Below are positions 8,408-16,144 of a DNA stretch of 16,398 nucleotides, one piece after another. A program made the translations under genes and the position numbers. The stretch lies in contig CAJUDX010000065.1 of assembly GCA_910584785.1 (NCBI GenBank), forward strand, positions 1-16,398, given 5' to 3'. The first letter of the stretch is position 1. The number at the start of each line of letters is the position of its first letter. The notes under the pieces were generated by a model. The model had not been told where the DNA came from. It ran no database searches and saw only the letters and a program-made list of their open reading frames with translations. This DNA is from an uncultured Lachnospiraceae bacterium. Lineage in GTDB: Bacteria; Bacillota; Clostridia; Lachnospirales; Lachnospiraceae.

Positions 8408-9295
8408 TTAAGGCTCTGATTCCTCGCCAATATCCAAGCCGCTGTTTCCTTTGCTGGCAATAATGACCTGTCCTTGAAGCGCGGCGCCTTCATCAATGGC
8501 GATAATGGCGGCTTTAATATTGCCTACCACCACAGCATTGGAGCGGACATAGACCTTATGAGAAGCGCTAATATCCCCTTTAACCTTGCCATCCAGGGTT
8601 ACTTCCTGAGCGGACAAATTTCCAATCATAATGGAATCTTTATCCATAAATGTAAAGCCGGTTGCGTTTACATCTCCCTTTAATTCGCAGTGTTTTAATT
8701 CTACATCATTGCCGGACAAGTTTCCTATTACTTTTCCGTCGATCTCTAAATTTCCAGTAGCTGTCAAATTCCCTTTGATTTTTCCCATCATCCGGACATT
8801 TCCAGATACGGTTAATTCTCCGGTAATGATAGCACTTTCAGAAATCACAGTGATTTCGCCTTCTGCTTTTGGCTGTTCCGAATCCACATCCGGAATGGAA
8901 AAAGACAAAGACGGGGCAAAGGGAGAAGCTTTTGGTTCTGGTTTGACTTCCGGTTCATCATCAAACGCAGGGAATGCAAAAGCACCGCGTCCGCCCATGC
9001 CAAAAGCTTCTGAAGGGGCTTTGGGAGCGGGACGGGAAGCTGTCATAGAAGAAACTGGCTGCATGGGAGCCGGCTTTGGAGCTGGCGCTGGTGCAGGTGT
9101 TGGAGCCGGAGCAGCCATAGCAGGGGCAGCAACAGGAACCGGTGCTGGCGCCGGTGCAGGTGCTGGGGCTGCAACAGGTTCTTCTGGTTCGGGAGCTTCT
9201 TGAGAAAGGTTTTCTCCAGAAAGAGGCTCCTCTTCTTCCATATCATCTGTTTCTGGAAAATATCTCTTATTAAAGTACGATGAATACTTTTTCAT
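8408..9295 (-). CDS. Bactofilin (polymer-forming cytoskeletal protein) with Pro/Ala linker
   Basis: The 295-residue product has a basic N-terminus (MKKYSSYFNKRYF), an acidic segment, a low-complexity Pro/Ala stretch at about 34-92, and a bactofilin core at about 146-281. The core consists of regularly spaced short strands (ITGELTVSGNV, KIKGNLTATGNLEIDGKVIGNL and onward), the signature of the beta-helical polymerising fold. Bactofilins assemble spontaneously into cytoplasmic filaments, often at the membrane, and organise envelope synthesis or surface structures. An upstream in-frame ATG at 9350-9352 would add 19 residues but lacks a ribosome site, whereas the ATG at 9293-9295 has GGAGG 9 nt ahead (9305-9309), so I chose that. 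The linker is much longer than in short bactofilins and resembles a flexible tether. It faces the two secreted genes convergently. Confidence 0.9.
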   Translation of the reverse strand: MKKYSSYFNKRYFPETDDMEEEEPLSGENLSQEAPEPEEPVAAPAPAPAPAPVPVAAPAMAAPAPTPAPAPAPKPAPMQPVSSMTASRPAPKAPSEAFGMGGRGAFAFPAFDDEPEVKPEPKASPFAPSLSFSIPDVDSEQPKAEGEITVISESAIITGELTVSGNVRMMGKIKGNLTATGNLEIDGKVIGNLSGNDVELKHCELKGDVNATGFTFMDKDSIMIGNLSAQEVTLDGKVKGDISASHKVYVRSNAVVVGNIKAAIIAIDEGAALQGQVIIASKGNSGLDIGEESEP

Positions 9296-9491
9296 AGTCC
9301 TGTACCTCCGGGAAAATGTGAACCCTCGGGCCTTGCTGGGGTTCCTTTTCATTTTTTTGTTTTTATCCGATTACGGGGATCGCTGACCCATACGGGCAGC
9401 CAGGAAAAGCGCTTCCGCCGGAAAACCGGTACTTGTGCTGTTTCCCGAGCAAAAACCGGAAACTTAAAAAAGGCCCCCCATAATTACATAT
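9296..9491 (-). other. Long structured leader of the bactofilin gene
   Basis: From the predicted start near 9485 to the ATG at 9295 the minus-strand leader is about 190 nt. It is GC-richer than the flanking DNA and holds several hairpins: 9440-9445 with 9458-9463 (GTTTCC/GGAAAC); 9418-9429 (CCGG-AAAA-CCGG); 9382-9400 (GCTG/CAGC plus CCC/GGG around one mismatch); and 9320-9325 with 9339-9344 (GAACCC/GGGTTC), just ahead of the ribosome site. I cannot assign it to a known riboswitch class. The region may instead be spacer DNA with chance pairing. Confidence 0.4.
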
Positions 9492-9520
9492 ATCATAACA
9501 TAATTTATTCAAAGGAGCAA
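9492..9520 (-). promoter_or_regulatory. Extended -10 promoter of the bactofilin gene
   Basis: On the minus strand TTGCTC (9515-9520) is followed by a 17-nt spacer and TATGAT (9492-9497), with TG one base before the -10. Start of transcription would be near 9485. The -35 is a partial match, but the extended -10 supports it. Confidence 0.55.
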
Positions 9521-9676
9521 TGAGGGTTTTCAGTTTGAATCAAAAAAAAGTCGTTTTTTGTCGTATTTGAATAAGGCAAATTTCTACGATTTTCCTAGAT
9601 TACATAAAACTCTAATTTAGCGAAATTGTAAATATTATCCATTTTAACCCGTATTTTTCCATAAAAAAGCTTTTTC
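9521..9676. other. AT-rich intergenic spacer between divergent promoters
   Basis: This 156-bp stretch lies between the bactofilin promoter and the DUF1015 promoter. It is AT-rich with short homopolymer runs (a run of eight A at 9542-9549, T6 at 9553-9558). An ORF on the minus strand crossing it lacks a ribosome site and shares no recognisable motif, so I see no gene in it. Confidence 0.5.
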
Positions 9677-9705
9677 TTGACCGTATCTCTGCTAAATGGT
9701 ATTGT
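9677..9705 (+). promoter_or_regulatory. Promoter of the DUF1015-ABC-F-YdcF operon
   Basis: TTGACC (9677-9682), a 17-nt spacer and TATTGT (9700-9705), with TG one base before the -10, form a good sigma-A-type promoter. Transcription would begin near 9712, about 30 nt ahead of the ATG at 9742. Confidence 0.7.
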
Positions 9706-9741
9706 ATAAGGGCTGATTTTTTGCCGGAAAGGAACTTCAAT

Positions 9742-10974
9742 ATGAACCCAGAACTTCTTTTTACCCCAGGGGACATCCTGTTGCCCCAAGGCGCCGATAT
9801 GCGGAAATGGAGTGTCATTGCATGTGACCAATATACATCCCAGCCGGAATATTGGGATCAATTGGGGGATTATGTGGGGGATGCCCCTAGTACCCTGCAT
9901 ATGGTTTTTCCAGAAGCCTATTTAAACCGGGATGATGGAAAGCGGATTGCTTCCATTAACCATACCATGCAGGATTATTTGAAAAAGGGGCTGTTCCGGT
10001 CTTATCCTGACAGTTTCTTCTATGTAGAAAGAACCCTTACAGACGGAAACATCCGGAAGGGCCTGATTGGGAAATTAGATCTGCTGGAATATGAATACAG
10101 CGAGAAAAGCCAGTCTTTAATCCGTCCCACTGAAAAAACAGTGGAAAGCCGTATTCCGCCCCGGGTAAAAATTCGGGAATATGCCCCTTTAGAACTGCCC
10201 CATATTATGGTACTGATCGACGATCCCGGAAAATCCGTTATAGAACCTGTTTCTGATGAATCCGGTAATTATGAAACCCTTTATGATTTTGACCTATGGG
10301 AAGGCGGCCATATTTGTGGAAAACGGATTCCAAAAGAAAAAAATCAATCCATCTGTGCTGCTTTTGGTTCCCTGTTTTCCCGGCATTGTGCCCAAGGAAA
10401 CCCGGCAATTCTTGTAGGAGACGGCAATCATTCTCTGGCAACGGCAAAAGCCTGTTTTGAAAAACTGCGCCAGACCCTACCCAAAGAGCAATGGATAAAC
10501 CATCCTGCCCGATGGGCTTTGGCGGAACTGGTCAATTTACAGGATGATGCTTTAAAGTTTGAACCGGTTCATCGGGTCGTATTTGATACAGATCCGAAAG
10601 CCTTATTATATGATTTGCAGAATACGTTTCCTGTTGATGGACAAGGCTTCCCTTTACAGTGTATCATCCAGGGCCAGGAACAAACCATTCCAGTTGGATT
10701 CCCCGCCGGGATTCTTCCGATAGGGCCTTTACAGAAGTTTTTGGATACCTGGTTAAATACACATACTGGTGTTTTAGATTACATCCATGATGACGGGGCT
10801 TTGCGGGATCTGGCTTCCCGGCCCGGTTCCATTGGATTTCTGCTGCCGCCGATGGAAAAGAACGCTTTGCTCCCTACCGTACAGCAGGAAGGCTCTTTGC
10901 CCCGGAAAACCTTTTCTATGGGACATTCCTGCGAAAAACGCTATTATTTAGAGGCAAGGAGGATATTGCCTTAG
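9742..10974 (+). CDS. DUF1015 domain-containing protein
   Basis: The 410-residue soluble protein spans the whole DUF1015 family length. It begins with GDILLPQGADMRKW and RPTEKTVESRIPPR at about 128-141, and has GDGNHSLATAK at 226-236, the counterpart of the DGHHR motif typical of the family. DUF1015 proteins are widespread in bacteria and archaea and lack an established biochemical role; the DGHHR-like element recalls ParB/sulfiredoxin-type nucleotide-binding folds. I chose the ATG at 9742 because AAAGGA sits 8 nt ahead; an in-frame TTG at 9721 falls upstream of that ribosome site. It is first in an operon, 29 bp ahead of an ABC-F gene. In this protein the second His and the Arg of DGHHR are replaced by Asn-His-Ser (DGNHS), a variant that may mark a clostridial subgroup. 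Confidence 0.88.
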   Translation: MNPELLFTPGDILLPQGADMRKWSVIACDQYTSQPEYWDQLGDYVGDAPSTLHMVFPEAYLNRDDGKRIASINHTMQDYLKKGLFRSYPDSFFYVERTLTDGNIRKGLIGKLDLLEYEYSEKSQSLIRPTEKTVESRIPPRVKIREYAPLELPHIMVLIDDPGKSVIEPVSDESGNYETLYDFDLWEGGHICGKRIPKEKNQSICAAFGSLFSRHCAQGNPAILVGDGNHSLATAKACFEKLRQTLPKEQWINHPARWALAELVNLQDDALKFEPVHRVVFDTDPKALLYDLQNTFPVDGQGFPLQCIIQGQEQTIPVGFPAGILPIGPLQKFLDTWLNTHTGVLDYIHDDGALRDLASRPGSIGFLLPPMEKNALLPTVQQEGSLPRKTFSMGHSCEKRYYLEARRILP

Positions 10975-11003
10975 AACCTGTCTGACAGAAAGGAGAACAA
11001 AAA

Positions 11004-12938
11004 ATGCTTTTATCCCTGGAAGGCGCTTCCAAAATATTCGCAGACCGCGTTATTTTTCAGCGCACTTCCATTAAAATTGAAGAAGGCGACCGAATTGGCG
11101 TGGTAGGCGTCAATGGTGCTGGAAAAACAACTTTGCTCCGGGTTTTAACCGGGGAATTGCCCCTGGAAGAAGGCCAGCGAATGACAAAACGGGGGCTTAC
11201 TCTAGGGTATCTGCGCCAAAACAGCGGTGTAACCCCTTCCAATACCATTTATGAGGAAATGCGCAGTGCGTATGCCCCTTTATTGGAGGCAAAAGCCCGT
11301 ATGGATTTAATTTCCAAGGAAATGGAAAAATCATCTTCCCAGGAAAACACCCAGTTAGCCGAAGAATATGCAAAATTAGAAGCCTATTTTTCATCTAACG
11401 ACGGCTATAACATGGATGTGCATATTGAAACAGTCCTGCGCGGGATGGGATTTGGAGAGTGGGACCGGAATACGTTATGTGGTTCTTTGTCCGGCGGAGA
11501 AAAAACCCGGCTTTCCCTGGCAAAAATTCTGCTGCAAAAGCCGGATCTGCTGCTGTTGGACGAACCTACTAACTATTTGGATTTATCCGCTTTGGAATGG
11601 CTGGAACAGTACCTGACCTCTTTTAAAAATTCTTTGGTCGTAGTATCCCATGACCGGTATTTCTTGGATCAGATATGCAACCGTATTTGGGATGTTACCC
11701 AAGGCACCGTAAAAGCTTATCCCGGGAATTATTCTAAATATTTCCAGATAAGGGAAAATAACTACCAGGAACAGCTTAAAAACTATCAAAAAGAACAGGA
11801 AGAAATCGAAAAACTCAAAGATTACATTGCTCGAAATAAAGTGCGGGCTTCTACGGCAGCTATGGCGAAAAGCCGTGAAAAACAACTGGAAGCCCTGGAA
11901 AAAGAACGTGCTTCTCATCCACTTCCGCCGCCTTTGTTGCCTGTGCGGATTCGTTTCCGTTTTCAAGATGGCCCCGTAGAAAATGTTCTGGAAGTAAAAG
12001 ATCTTTCCTTGCGGGCTGGGGGGCTTGCCCAGGGGCGGAAGCTTTTTGAGGGAGTCAATCTGAAAATATCCAGAGGGCAGCGGGTAGCAATATTGGGGAA
12101 AAATGGTGTGGGAAAATCTTCCTTATTGCGGGCTTTCATGGATCAGCATCCTTTAGAAAAGGGACAGTTACGCTGGGGAATTGGAGTGCGTCCCTCCTGG
12201 TTTGAGCAGGAATCGGAGCATTTATGCGCATCCCATACGGTATTGGAGGAAATGCGTTCACGGTTCCCCAGGGCCGTGACACAGGATCTCCGGCAAACCT
12301 TAGCTTTTCTGCAATTTCGGGCAGAAGATATTGAAAAAGAAGTACGTTCCCTTTCCGGCGGAGAAAAAGCCCGTTTAAAATTAGCTATTATGATGTTTCA
12401 ATCTCCAAATCTGCTATTGCTGGATGAACCTACCAATCATCTGGATTTGATGACAAGAGAAGCCTTAGACCAGGCCTTGGAGGAATTTGGAGAAGCTGGT
12501 GGAACGGTTCTGGCAATTACCCATGACCGTTATCTGTTGAACCGTATGCCCTGGAGAATATTGGAGCTTTACCCGGAAGGAATCCAGGAATATAATAATT
12601 ATCAGGATTATTTACAGACAAGACAATCTTTTTCTGGCTTTGAAGAAAGAAAAACAGAAAAAATAAAAAAAGAAATCAAAGAAGATCCCCACCATAAAGG
12701 AAAAAAACAAAGAGCTTTAGATGCTTCCCGCCGAAAACGGTATGGAGATGTAGAACGGGAAATTTCCCAGTTAGAAGCTATGATTTCCCAGAAAGAAGCG
12801 GAGCTCTCCCCGGAAATTTACAGCGATTACCAGAAATTACAGGAAGCTTATGAAGAATTAAACCAGATGCGGCAGGATTTAGAAGCCCGTCTGGAAGAAT
12901 GGGCAGATTTGGAAAGCGAGTTGAAAGAAGGATTATGA
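11004..12938 (+). CDS. ABC-F family ATPase (ribosome-associated type)
   Basis: The 644-residue protein has two ATPase domains and no membrane span. Domain 1 has Walker A GVNGAGKT (35-42), signature LSGGEKTRL (162-170) and LLLLDEPTNYLD (182-193). Domain 2 has GKNGVGKS (365-372), LSGGEKARL (450-458) and LLLLDEPTNHLD (470-481), with switch histidines in VSHDRY and ITHDRY. The charged linker at about 240-305 is the helical P-site tRNA-interaction motif, and the C-terminal 60 residues form a Glu/Lys-rich coiled coil. ABC-F proteins bind the ribosomal E site and relieve stalling or, in ARE members, protect from antibiotics. The two-domain plan with C-terminal coiled coil resembles YdiF/Uup-like housekeeping members more than drug-resistance ones. 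AGGAG lies 9 nt ahead of the ATG, and it overlaps the next gene by 4 bp. Confidence 0.93.
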   Translation: MLLSLEGASKIFADRVIFQRTSIKIEEGDRIGVVGVNGAGKTTLLRVLTGELPLEEGQRMTKRGLTLGYLRQNSGVTPSNTIYEEMRSAYAPLLEAKARMDLISKEMEKSSSQENTQLAEEYAKLEAYFSSNDGYNMDVHIETVLRGMGFGEWDRNTLCGSLSGGEKTRLSLAKILLQKPDLLLLDEPTNYLDLSALEWLEQYLTSFKNSLVVVSHDRYFLDQICNRIWDVTQGTVKAYPGNYSKYFQIRENNYQEQLKNYQKEQEEIEKLKDYIARNKVRASTAAMAKSREKQLEALEKERASHPLPPPLLPVRIRFRFQDGPVENVLEVKDLSLRAGGLAQGRKLFEGVNLKISRGQRVAILGKNGVGKSSLLRAFMDQHPLEKGQLRWGIGVRPSWFEQESEHLCASHTVLEEMRSRFPRAVTQDLRQTLAFLQFRAEDIEKEVRSLSGGEKARLKLAIMMFQSPNLLLLDEPTNHLDLMTREALDQALEEFGEAGGTVLAITHDRYLLNRMPWRILELYPEGIQEYNNYQDYLQTRQSFSGFEERKTEKIKKEIKEDPHHKGKKQRALDASRRKRYGDVEREISQLEAMISQKEAELSPEIYSDYQKLQEAYEELNQMRQDLEARLEEWADLESELKEGL

Positions 12939-13759
12939 TACAAAAAAGACAGCATTCTTGGATGGGAAAAACAGCCCGTTCCTTGTCCTTCTGGGGAGGT
13001 GCTGCCTCCTTTTCCCTGGGATTGCTTTCCCTTCCTTCCCTTGTTTTCAATCTTGGATCCGCAGCTTTATTGGCATTTGGCGGTACGGCAATGGCCCTGC
13101 CTATCCTTTGGGACCGGTTTGACGGCTGGGGACGGGTTCCCCGGCGCCTCCATGAAGTAAGCGACCACCGGCGTCCTCCCGTTCCTTCCTGGTGGAAAAA
13201 ACTCCGGATTTCTTTGGCGGCATGTCTTGCGCTGGGAGCTGCTGTTGGGACAGGGCTTAGTATTGCAATGGCTGCGGCAATCTGGAATACACCGCCGGAA
13301 AACGCTACTGTAATTGTGTTGGGCTGCAAAGTTTATGGAAGCCAGCCTTCTCCCATGCTTCAGCGCAGGCTGAACACAGCCCTGAAATACTTAGAAGCCA
13401 ACCCGGAAAGTGTTGTTGTTTGTTCCGGCGGTCAGTCTGCCGGAGATCCTTACAGTGAAGCCAGGGTTATGGCCCAATATCTTTATGACCATAAAATTCC
13501 ACAGGAACGGATTTTTCTGGAGGAAAAATCCACTTCCACAGCAGAAAACCTTACTTTTTCGGCTCAAATCATTCGGGATAATGGTTTGCCTACTGAAATT
13601 GCATTAGCAACAGATGGCTTTCACCAGCTTCGGAGCCAGATTTTTTCACGAAAAAACGGGTTAAACCCCAGCGCATTGCCAGCATCCACTTCCTGGAATG
13701 TAATCCCCTGTTATTGGGTCCGGGAATGGCTGGGATTAGCAAAAGCATTATTTCAGTAA
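12935..13759 (+). CDS. YdcF/SanA-like (DUF218) membrane protein
   Basis: The 274-residue product has two hydrophobic segments (about 15-58 and 92-117) with a basic loop between, then a DUF218 domain (about 124-270). Family motifs seen are VIVLGCKV at 126-133, CSGGQSAGDPYSEA at 163-176, EEKSTSTAEN at 196-205 and ATDGFHQLRS at 225-234. The domain probably lies outside the cell, as in SanA and YdcF, which affect envelope permeability and vancomycin sensitivity in enterobacteria; the chemistry is not established. The ATG at 12935 overlaps the ABC-F TGA stop as ATGA, with AAGGA ahead, so translation is coupled. An in-frame ATG at 12899 would add 12 residues but has no ribosome site. It is last in the operon; no clear terminator follows before the Rrf2 promoter. 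Confidence 0.88.
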   Translation: MIQKRQHSWMGKTARSLSFWGGAASFSLGLLSLPSLVFNLGSAALLAFGGTAMALPILWDRFDGWGRVPRRLHEVSDHRRPPVPSWWKKLRISLAACLALGAAVGTGLSIAMAAAIWNTPPENATVIVLGCKVYGSQPSPMLQRRLNTALKYLEANPESVVVCSGGQSAGDPYSEARVMAQYLYDHKIPQERIFLEEKSTSTAENLTFSAQIIRDNGLPTEIALATDGFHQLRSQIFSRKNGLNPSALPASTSWNVIPCYWVREWLGLAKALFQ

Positions 13760-13847
13760 ATTTTTTCCTGATATGGATAAAAAATACCGCAATCACTAGT
13801 TGTATTTTAGAATTATTGTGATATATTACAGAATATTTAGGAAAAGA

Positions 13848-13876
13848 TTGACAAAAAACCTCGTGAATGTTATTCT
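13848..13876 (+). promoter_or_regulatory. Near-consensus extended -10 promoter of the Rrf2 gene
   Basis: TTGACA (13848-13853), a 17-nt spacer, TG at 13868-13869 and TATTCT (13871-13876) make the best promoter in the window. The start would be near 13883, giving a leader of about 44 nt. The A/T-rich leader (13877-13905) is a likely site for autoregulation by the Rrf2 product, but I cannot define an operator with confidence. Confidence 0.8.
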
Positions 13877-13926
13877 GGACTTATTACCAGTTATAGGAAT
13901 CTTTTTACGAGGAGGTGCATGGATCT

Positions 13927-14352
13927 ATGACAATGACCCGGGAATCAGATTATGCAGTACGGATTATGCGAGCATTATCTCATGGAAGCCTTAAAACCGT
14001 AAAGGAAATTTGTGGTGAGGAAGCAATTCCAACACAATTCGCTTACAAAATCTTGAAAAAATTATCAAATGCCGGATTGATTCAAATTATCCGGGGGGCG
14101 GCTGGAGGCTATAAGCTGGATAAGGATCTGCATGACGTCAGCTTGTTGGACATTATGCACGCTATCGGCGAAAAAGGCGTAGTGAATGCCTGCATCCAGG
14201 ACAATTACCAGTGTACTTGGCGCGAAAAATACCATAAGCCTTGCCAAGTCCATGAAGAACTTGTACGGATCCAAGGCACTCTGGATCATGAATTGGAACG
14301 CCATTCCATCCACGAAATTTTATATGGAGAATCCAAAGGGGAAACGCACTAA
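13927..14352 (+). CDS. Rrf2 family transcriptional regulator, possible Fe-S or redox sensor
   Basis: The 141-residue protein has the Rrf2 winged-helix DNA-binding domain (about 4-66, with TRESDYAVRIMRAL, FAYKILKKLSNAGLI and the wing RGAAGGYKL) and a C-terminal dimerisation helix. Three cysteines, C89, C96 and C106, plus H109 in CQVHEEL fall where IscR and NsrR carry their cluster ligands, but the spacing (x6, x9, x2) is wider than in IscR (x5, x5, x2 as I recall). It may sense iron-sulfur status, nitric oxide or redox. The ATG at 13927 follows AGGAGG (13910-13915) by 11 nt; an in-frame GTG at 13915 is part of that site. It is monocistronic and does not obviously regulate a neighbouring gene; an NsrR-like or Isc-type role elsewhere on the chromosome is likely. 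Confidence 0.9.
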   Translation: MTMTRESDYAVRIMRALSHGSLKTVKEICGEEAIPTQFAYKILKKLSNAGLIQIIRGAAGGYKLDKDLHDVSLLDIMHAIGEKGVVNACIQDNYQCTWREKYHKPCQVHEELVRIQGTLDHELERHSIHEILYGESKGETH

Positions 14353-14376
14353 ATATCCGGCGCTTCCCCTTTTTTT
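14335..14376 (+). terminator. Rho-independent terminator of the Rrf2 gene
   Basis: AAAGGGGAA-A-CGC (14335-14347) pairs with GCG-C-TTCCCC plus following T (14360-14372), with one internal mismatch, then a T run to 14376. The stem uses the last codons of the Rrf2 gene, whose TAA (14350-14352) sits in the loop. Confidence 0.85.
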
Positions 14377-14391
14377 GTCCATTTTTTTAAT

Positions 14392-15987
14392 TTAACGGTT
14401 CCATTTTTCACATAGTGCATTGATTTGGTCTGCAAAACGGGCTAAATCTTTATTGGCTCCGCCGCGGTTGTGCTCAATAACCACCATAAGCCGTTTTCCT
14501 GCCGCAATAAGGCGTCCAAAAACGCCAGTAGGCAGGCTGGAAGATTTCGTTTGCACCTCTGGACGCCGGATGCCGTCCCGGATCTTTACATTATGCAGCA
14601 GATCATATTCTTCTCCAAAATCCGGCGCTGTCACAGGGACATGGTACCGATCTGCAAGAATCTGGGAAAAGGTATCGCAAATAGATGCTTCTCCATGGAC
14701 AACAAAAATATGCTCCGGCGGGTATGTGAAGGAATCCAGCCACCGCAGCAAACCAGGCTGATCCGCATGGCCGCTTAACCCTTCCAGCCTGACAACTTCT
14801 GCATTTACATCAATAGACTCCCCAAAAAGCTTAACAGAGGGGGCTCCTTCTACAATCAGACGGCCTGTTGTGCCGTGGGCCTGATAGCCTACAAAGACAA
14901 TAGTACATTCTTCCCGCCAAAGGTTATGCTTTAAATGGTGTTTAATCCGCCCTGCTTCACACATGCCTGACGCGGAAATAATAACTTTCGGTGTAGTATC
15001 AAAATTGATATTTTTCGATTCTTCACTGGTAACAGCCGTGATTAAATTCGGAAATTGAATAGGATTGATTCCACGACGCAGCAGTTCTATCGCTTCAAAA
15101 TCATAATTTTCCCGGTTCCTGTCAAAAATCTGGGTCGCTTCAATCGCAAGAGGGCTGTCCACATAAACCGGGAAATTGGGATGTCCCGTAATAATCTGCC
15201 GTTCTTTAATTTCCCGGATAAAATAAAGCAGCTCCTGGGTCCGCCCAACCGCAAAAGACGGGATAACAACATTCCCACCCCGGTCAAAAGTCCTTTGGAT
15301 AATCTCTGCCAGGGCTTCACAATAGTCCGGCGGTTTCTGATGGGTACGGGTTCCATAAGTAGACTCAATTACAATATAATCTGCCCCCATCAGATAGCTT
15401 GGATCGTTGATCAAAGGCTGATTCAAATTTCCAACATCCCCGGAAAAAGCGATTTTCTTCGTAATTCCATTTTCAGTTACCCATACTTCAATAGAAGCAC
15501 TTCCCATTAAATGACCTACATCTGTAAACCTTATGGAAATTCCTTCCTCAAGATGTACGGTTTTCCCATAAGAGCATGGCATAAATAAAGAAATCGCTTT
15601 TTCTGCGTCTTCCATTGTATACATTGGCTCAATGGGATCTCGGCCAGCTCTTTTTCCTTTCCGATTTTTCCATTCCGCTTCAAATTCCTGGATATGAGCC
15701 GAATCCCGCAGCATAATTGCACATAAATCCCCTGTTGCTTCTGTTGCACATACACTGCCCCGGAATCCATACTTTGCAAGCAAAGGAATTCTTCCAGAAT
15801 GGTCAATATGGGCATGGGTTAATAAAACATAGTCAATTTCCCCCGGCGTAACCGGAAGCTCCTGACGTTCATATTCATCCGGGCCTTGCTGCATACCGCA
15901 GTCAATTAAGATTTTTTTCCCGCAGGCTTGAAGATAATGACAGCTTCCTGTCACTTCATGAGCCGCGCCAAGAAATGATAATTTCAT
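14392..15987 (-). CDS. MBL-fold beta-CASP RNA metallo-hydrolase with RMMBL domain
   Basis: The 531-residue protein combines a metallo-beta-lactamase fold (THAHIDHSG at 57-65, H159 in GHLMGSA, D184 in SGDVG), a beta-CASP insert (about 200-390, with PSFAVGRTQELL and ISASGMCEAGRI) and a C-terminal RMMBL zinc-knuckle (SGHADQPGL at 405-413, VHGE with H431). All metal ligands are present. Family members are exo- or endoribonucleases involved in RNA processing, related to CPSF-73 and Thermus TTHA0252. About 70 extra residues after the RMMBL core (from about 460) are longer than in minimal members. The start is the ATG at 15985-15987 with GGGAGG 7 nt ahead; the upstream in-frame ATG at 16095 lies before the predicted promoter and lacks a ribosome site. 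It is monocistronic and convergent with the Rrf2 gene. Confidence 0.93.
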   Translation of the reverse strand: MKLSFLGAAHEVTGSCHYLQACGKKILIDCGMQQGPDEYERQELPVTPGEIDYVLLTHAHIDHSGRIPLLAKYGFRGSVCATEATGDLCAIMLRDSAHIQEFEAEWKNRKGKRAGRDPIEPMYTMEDAEKAISLFMPCSYGKTVHLEEGISIRFTDVGHLMGSASIEVWVTENGITKKIAFSGDVGNLNQPLINDPSYLMGADYIVIESTYGTRTHQKPPDYCEALAEIIQRTFDRGGNVVIPSFAVGRTQELLYFIREIKERQIITGHPNFPVYVDSPLAIEATQIFDRNRENYDFEAIELLRRGINPIQFPNLITAVTSEESKNINFDTTPKVIISASGMCEAGRIKHHLKHNLWREECTIVFVGYQAHGTTGRLIVEGAPSVKLFGESIDVNAEVVRLEGLSGHADQPGLLRWLDSFTYPPEHIFVVHGEASICDTFSQILADRYHVPVTAPDFGEEYDLLHNVKIRDGIRRPEVQTKSSSLPTGVFGRLIAAGKRLMVVIEHNRGGANKDLARFADQINALCEKWNR

Positions 15988-16077
15988 ATTTGGGCCTCCC
16001 GTCCATATTTCATCCGCAGTTCTTATCTGCCATACTCCCGTAAAAAATACAGCAGATTTTCCCTTGCTTTTACTTTC

Positions 16078-16106
16078 ATTATAACATAAATCCAAAGGAT
16101 TTTGGA
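16078..16106 (-). promoter_or_regulatory. Extended -10 promoter of the beta-CASP nuclease gene with overlapping inverted repeat
   Basis: On the minus strand TATAAT (16078-16083) with TG one base before is a strong extended -10; the -35 is weak. Two short overlapping palindromes sit in the -35 to spacer region: TCCAAA/TTTGGA (16091-16096 with 16101-16106) and AAATCC/GGATTT (16088-16093 with 16097-16102). A repressor could bind there. The leader would be about 85 nt long. Confidence 0.6.
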
Positions 16107-16144
16107 CATGAAAAAAGCTTTTATTTCCTATCTATTTGTAGGGT

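Noticed and set aside
8631..9203. Plus-strand ORF of 190 codons opposite the bactofilin gene
   Set aside because: It is the antisense of the Pro/Ala-coding repeats, giving a Gly/Ala low-complexity product with no ribosome site.
9370..9480. c-di-AMP (ydaO-type) riboswitch
   Set aside because: Only one short segment recalls the family; the conserved GGGGUUAAUC-like and GGAACC boxes were not found, so I list the leader as unassigned.
9541..9570. Spo0A-box-like sequence (TTTGTCGTA)
   Set aside because: It departs from the TGTCGAA core, and no other sporulation signal is near; chance is likely in AT-rich DNA.
9595..9900. Minus-strand ORF of 101 codons
   Set aside because: It overlaps the promoter and start of the DUF1015 gene, and no ribosome site or conserved motif is seen.
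12778..13329. Minus-strand ORF of 183 codons across the ABC-F/YdcF junction
   Set aside because: It is antisense to two well-supported genes and has no recognisable motif.
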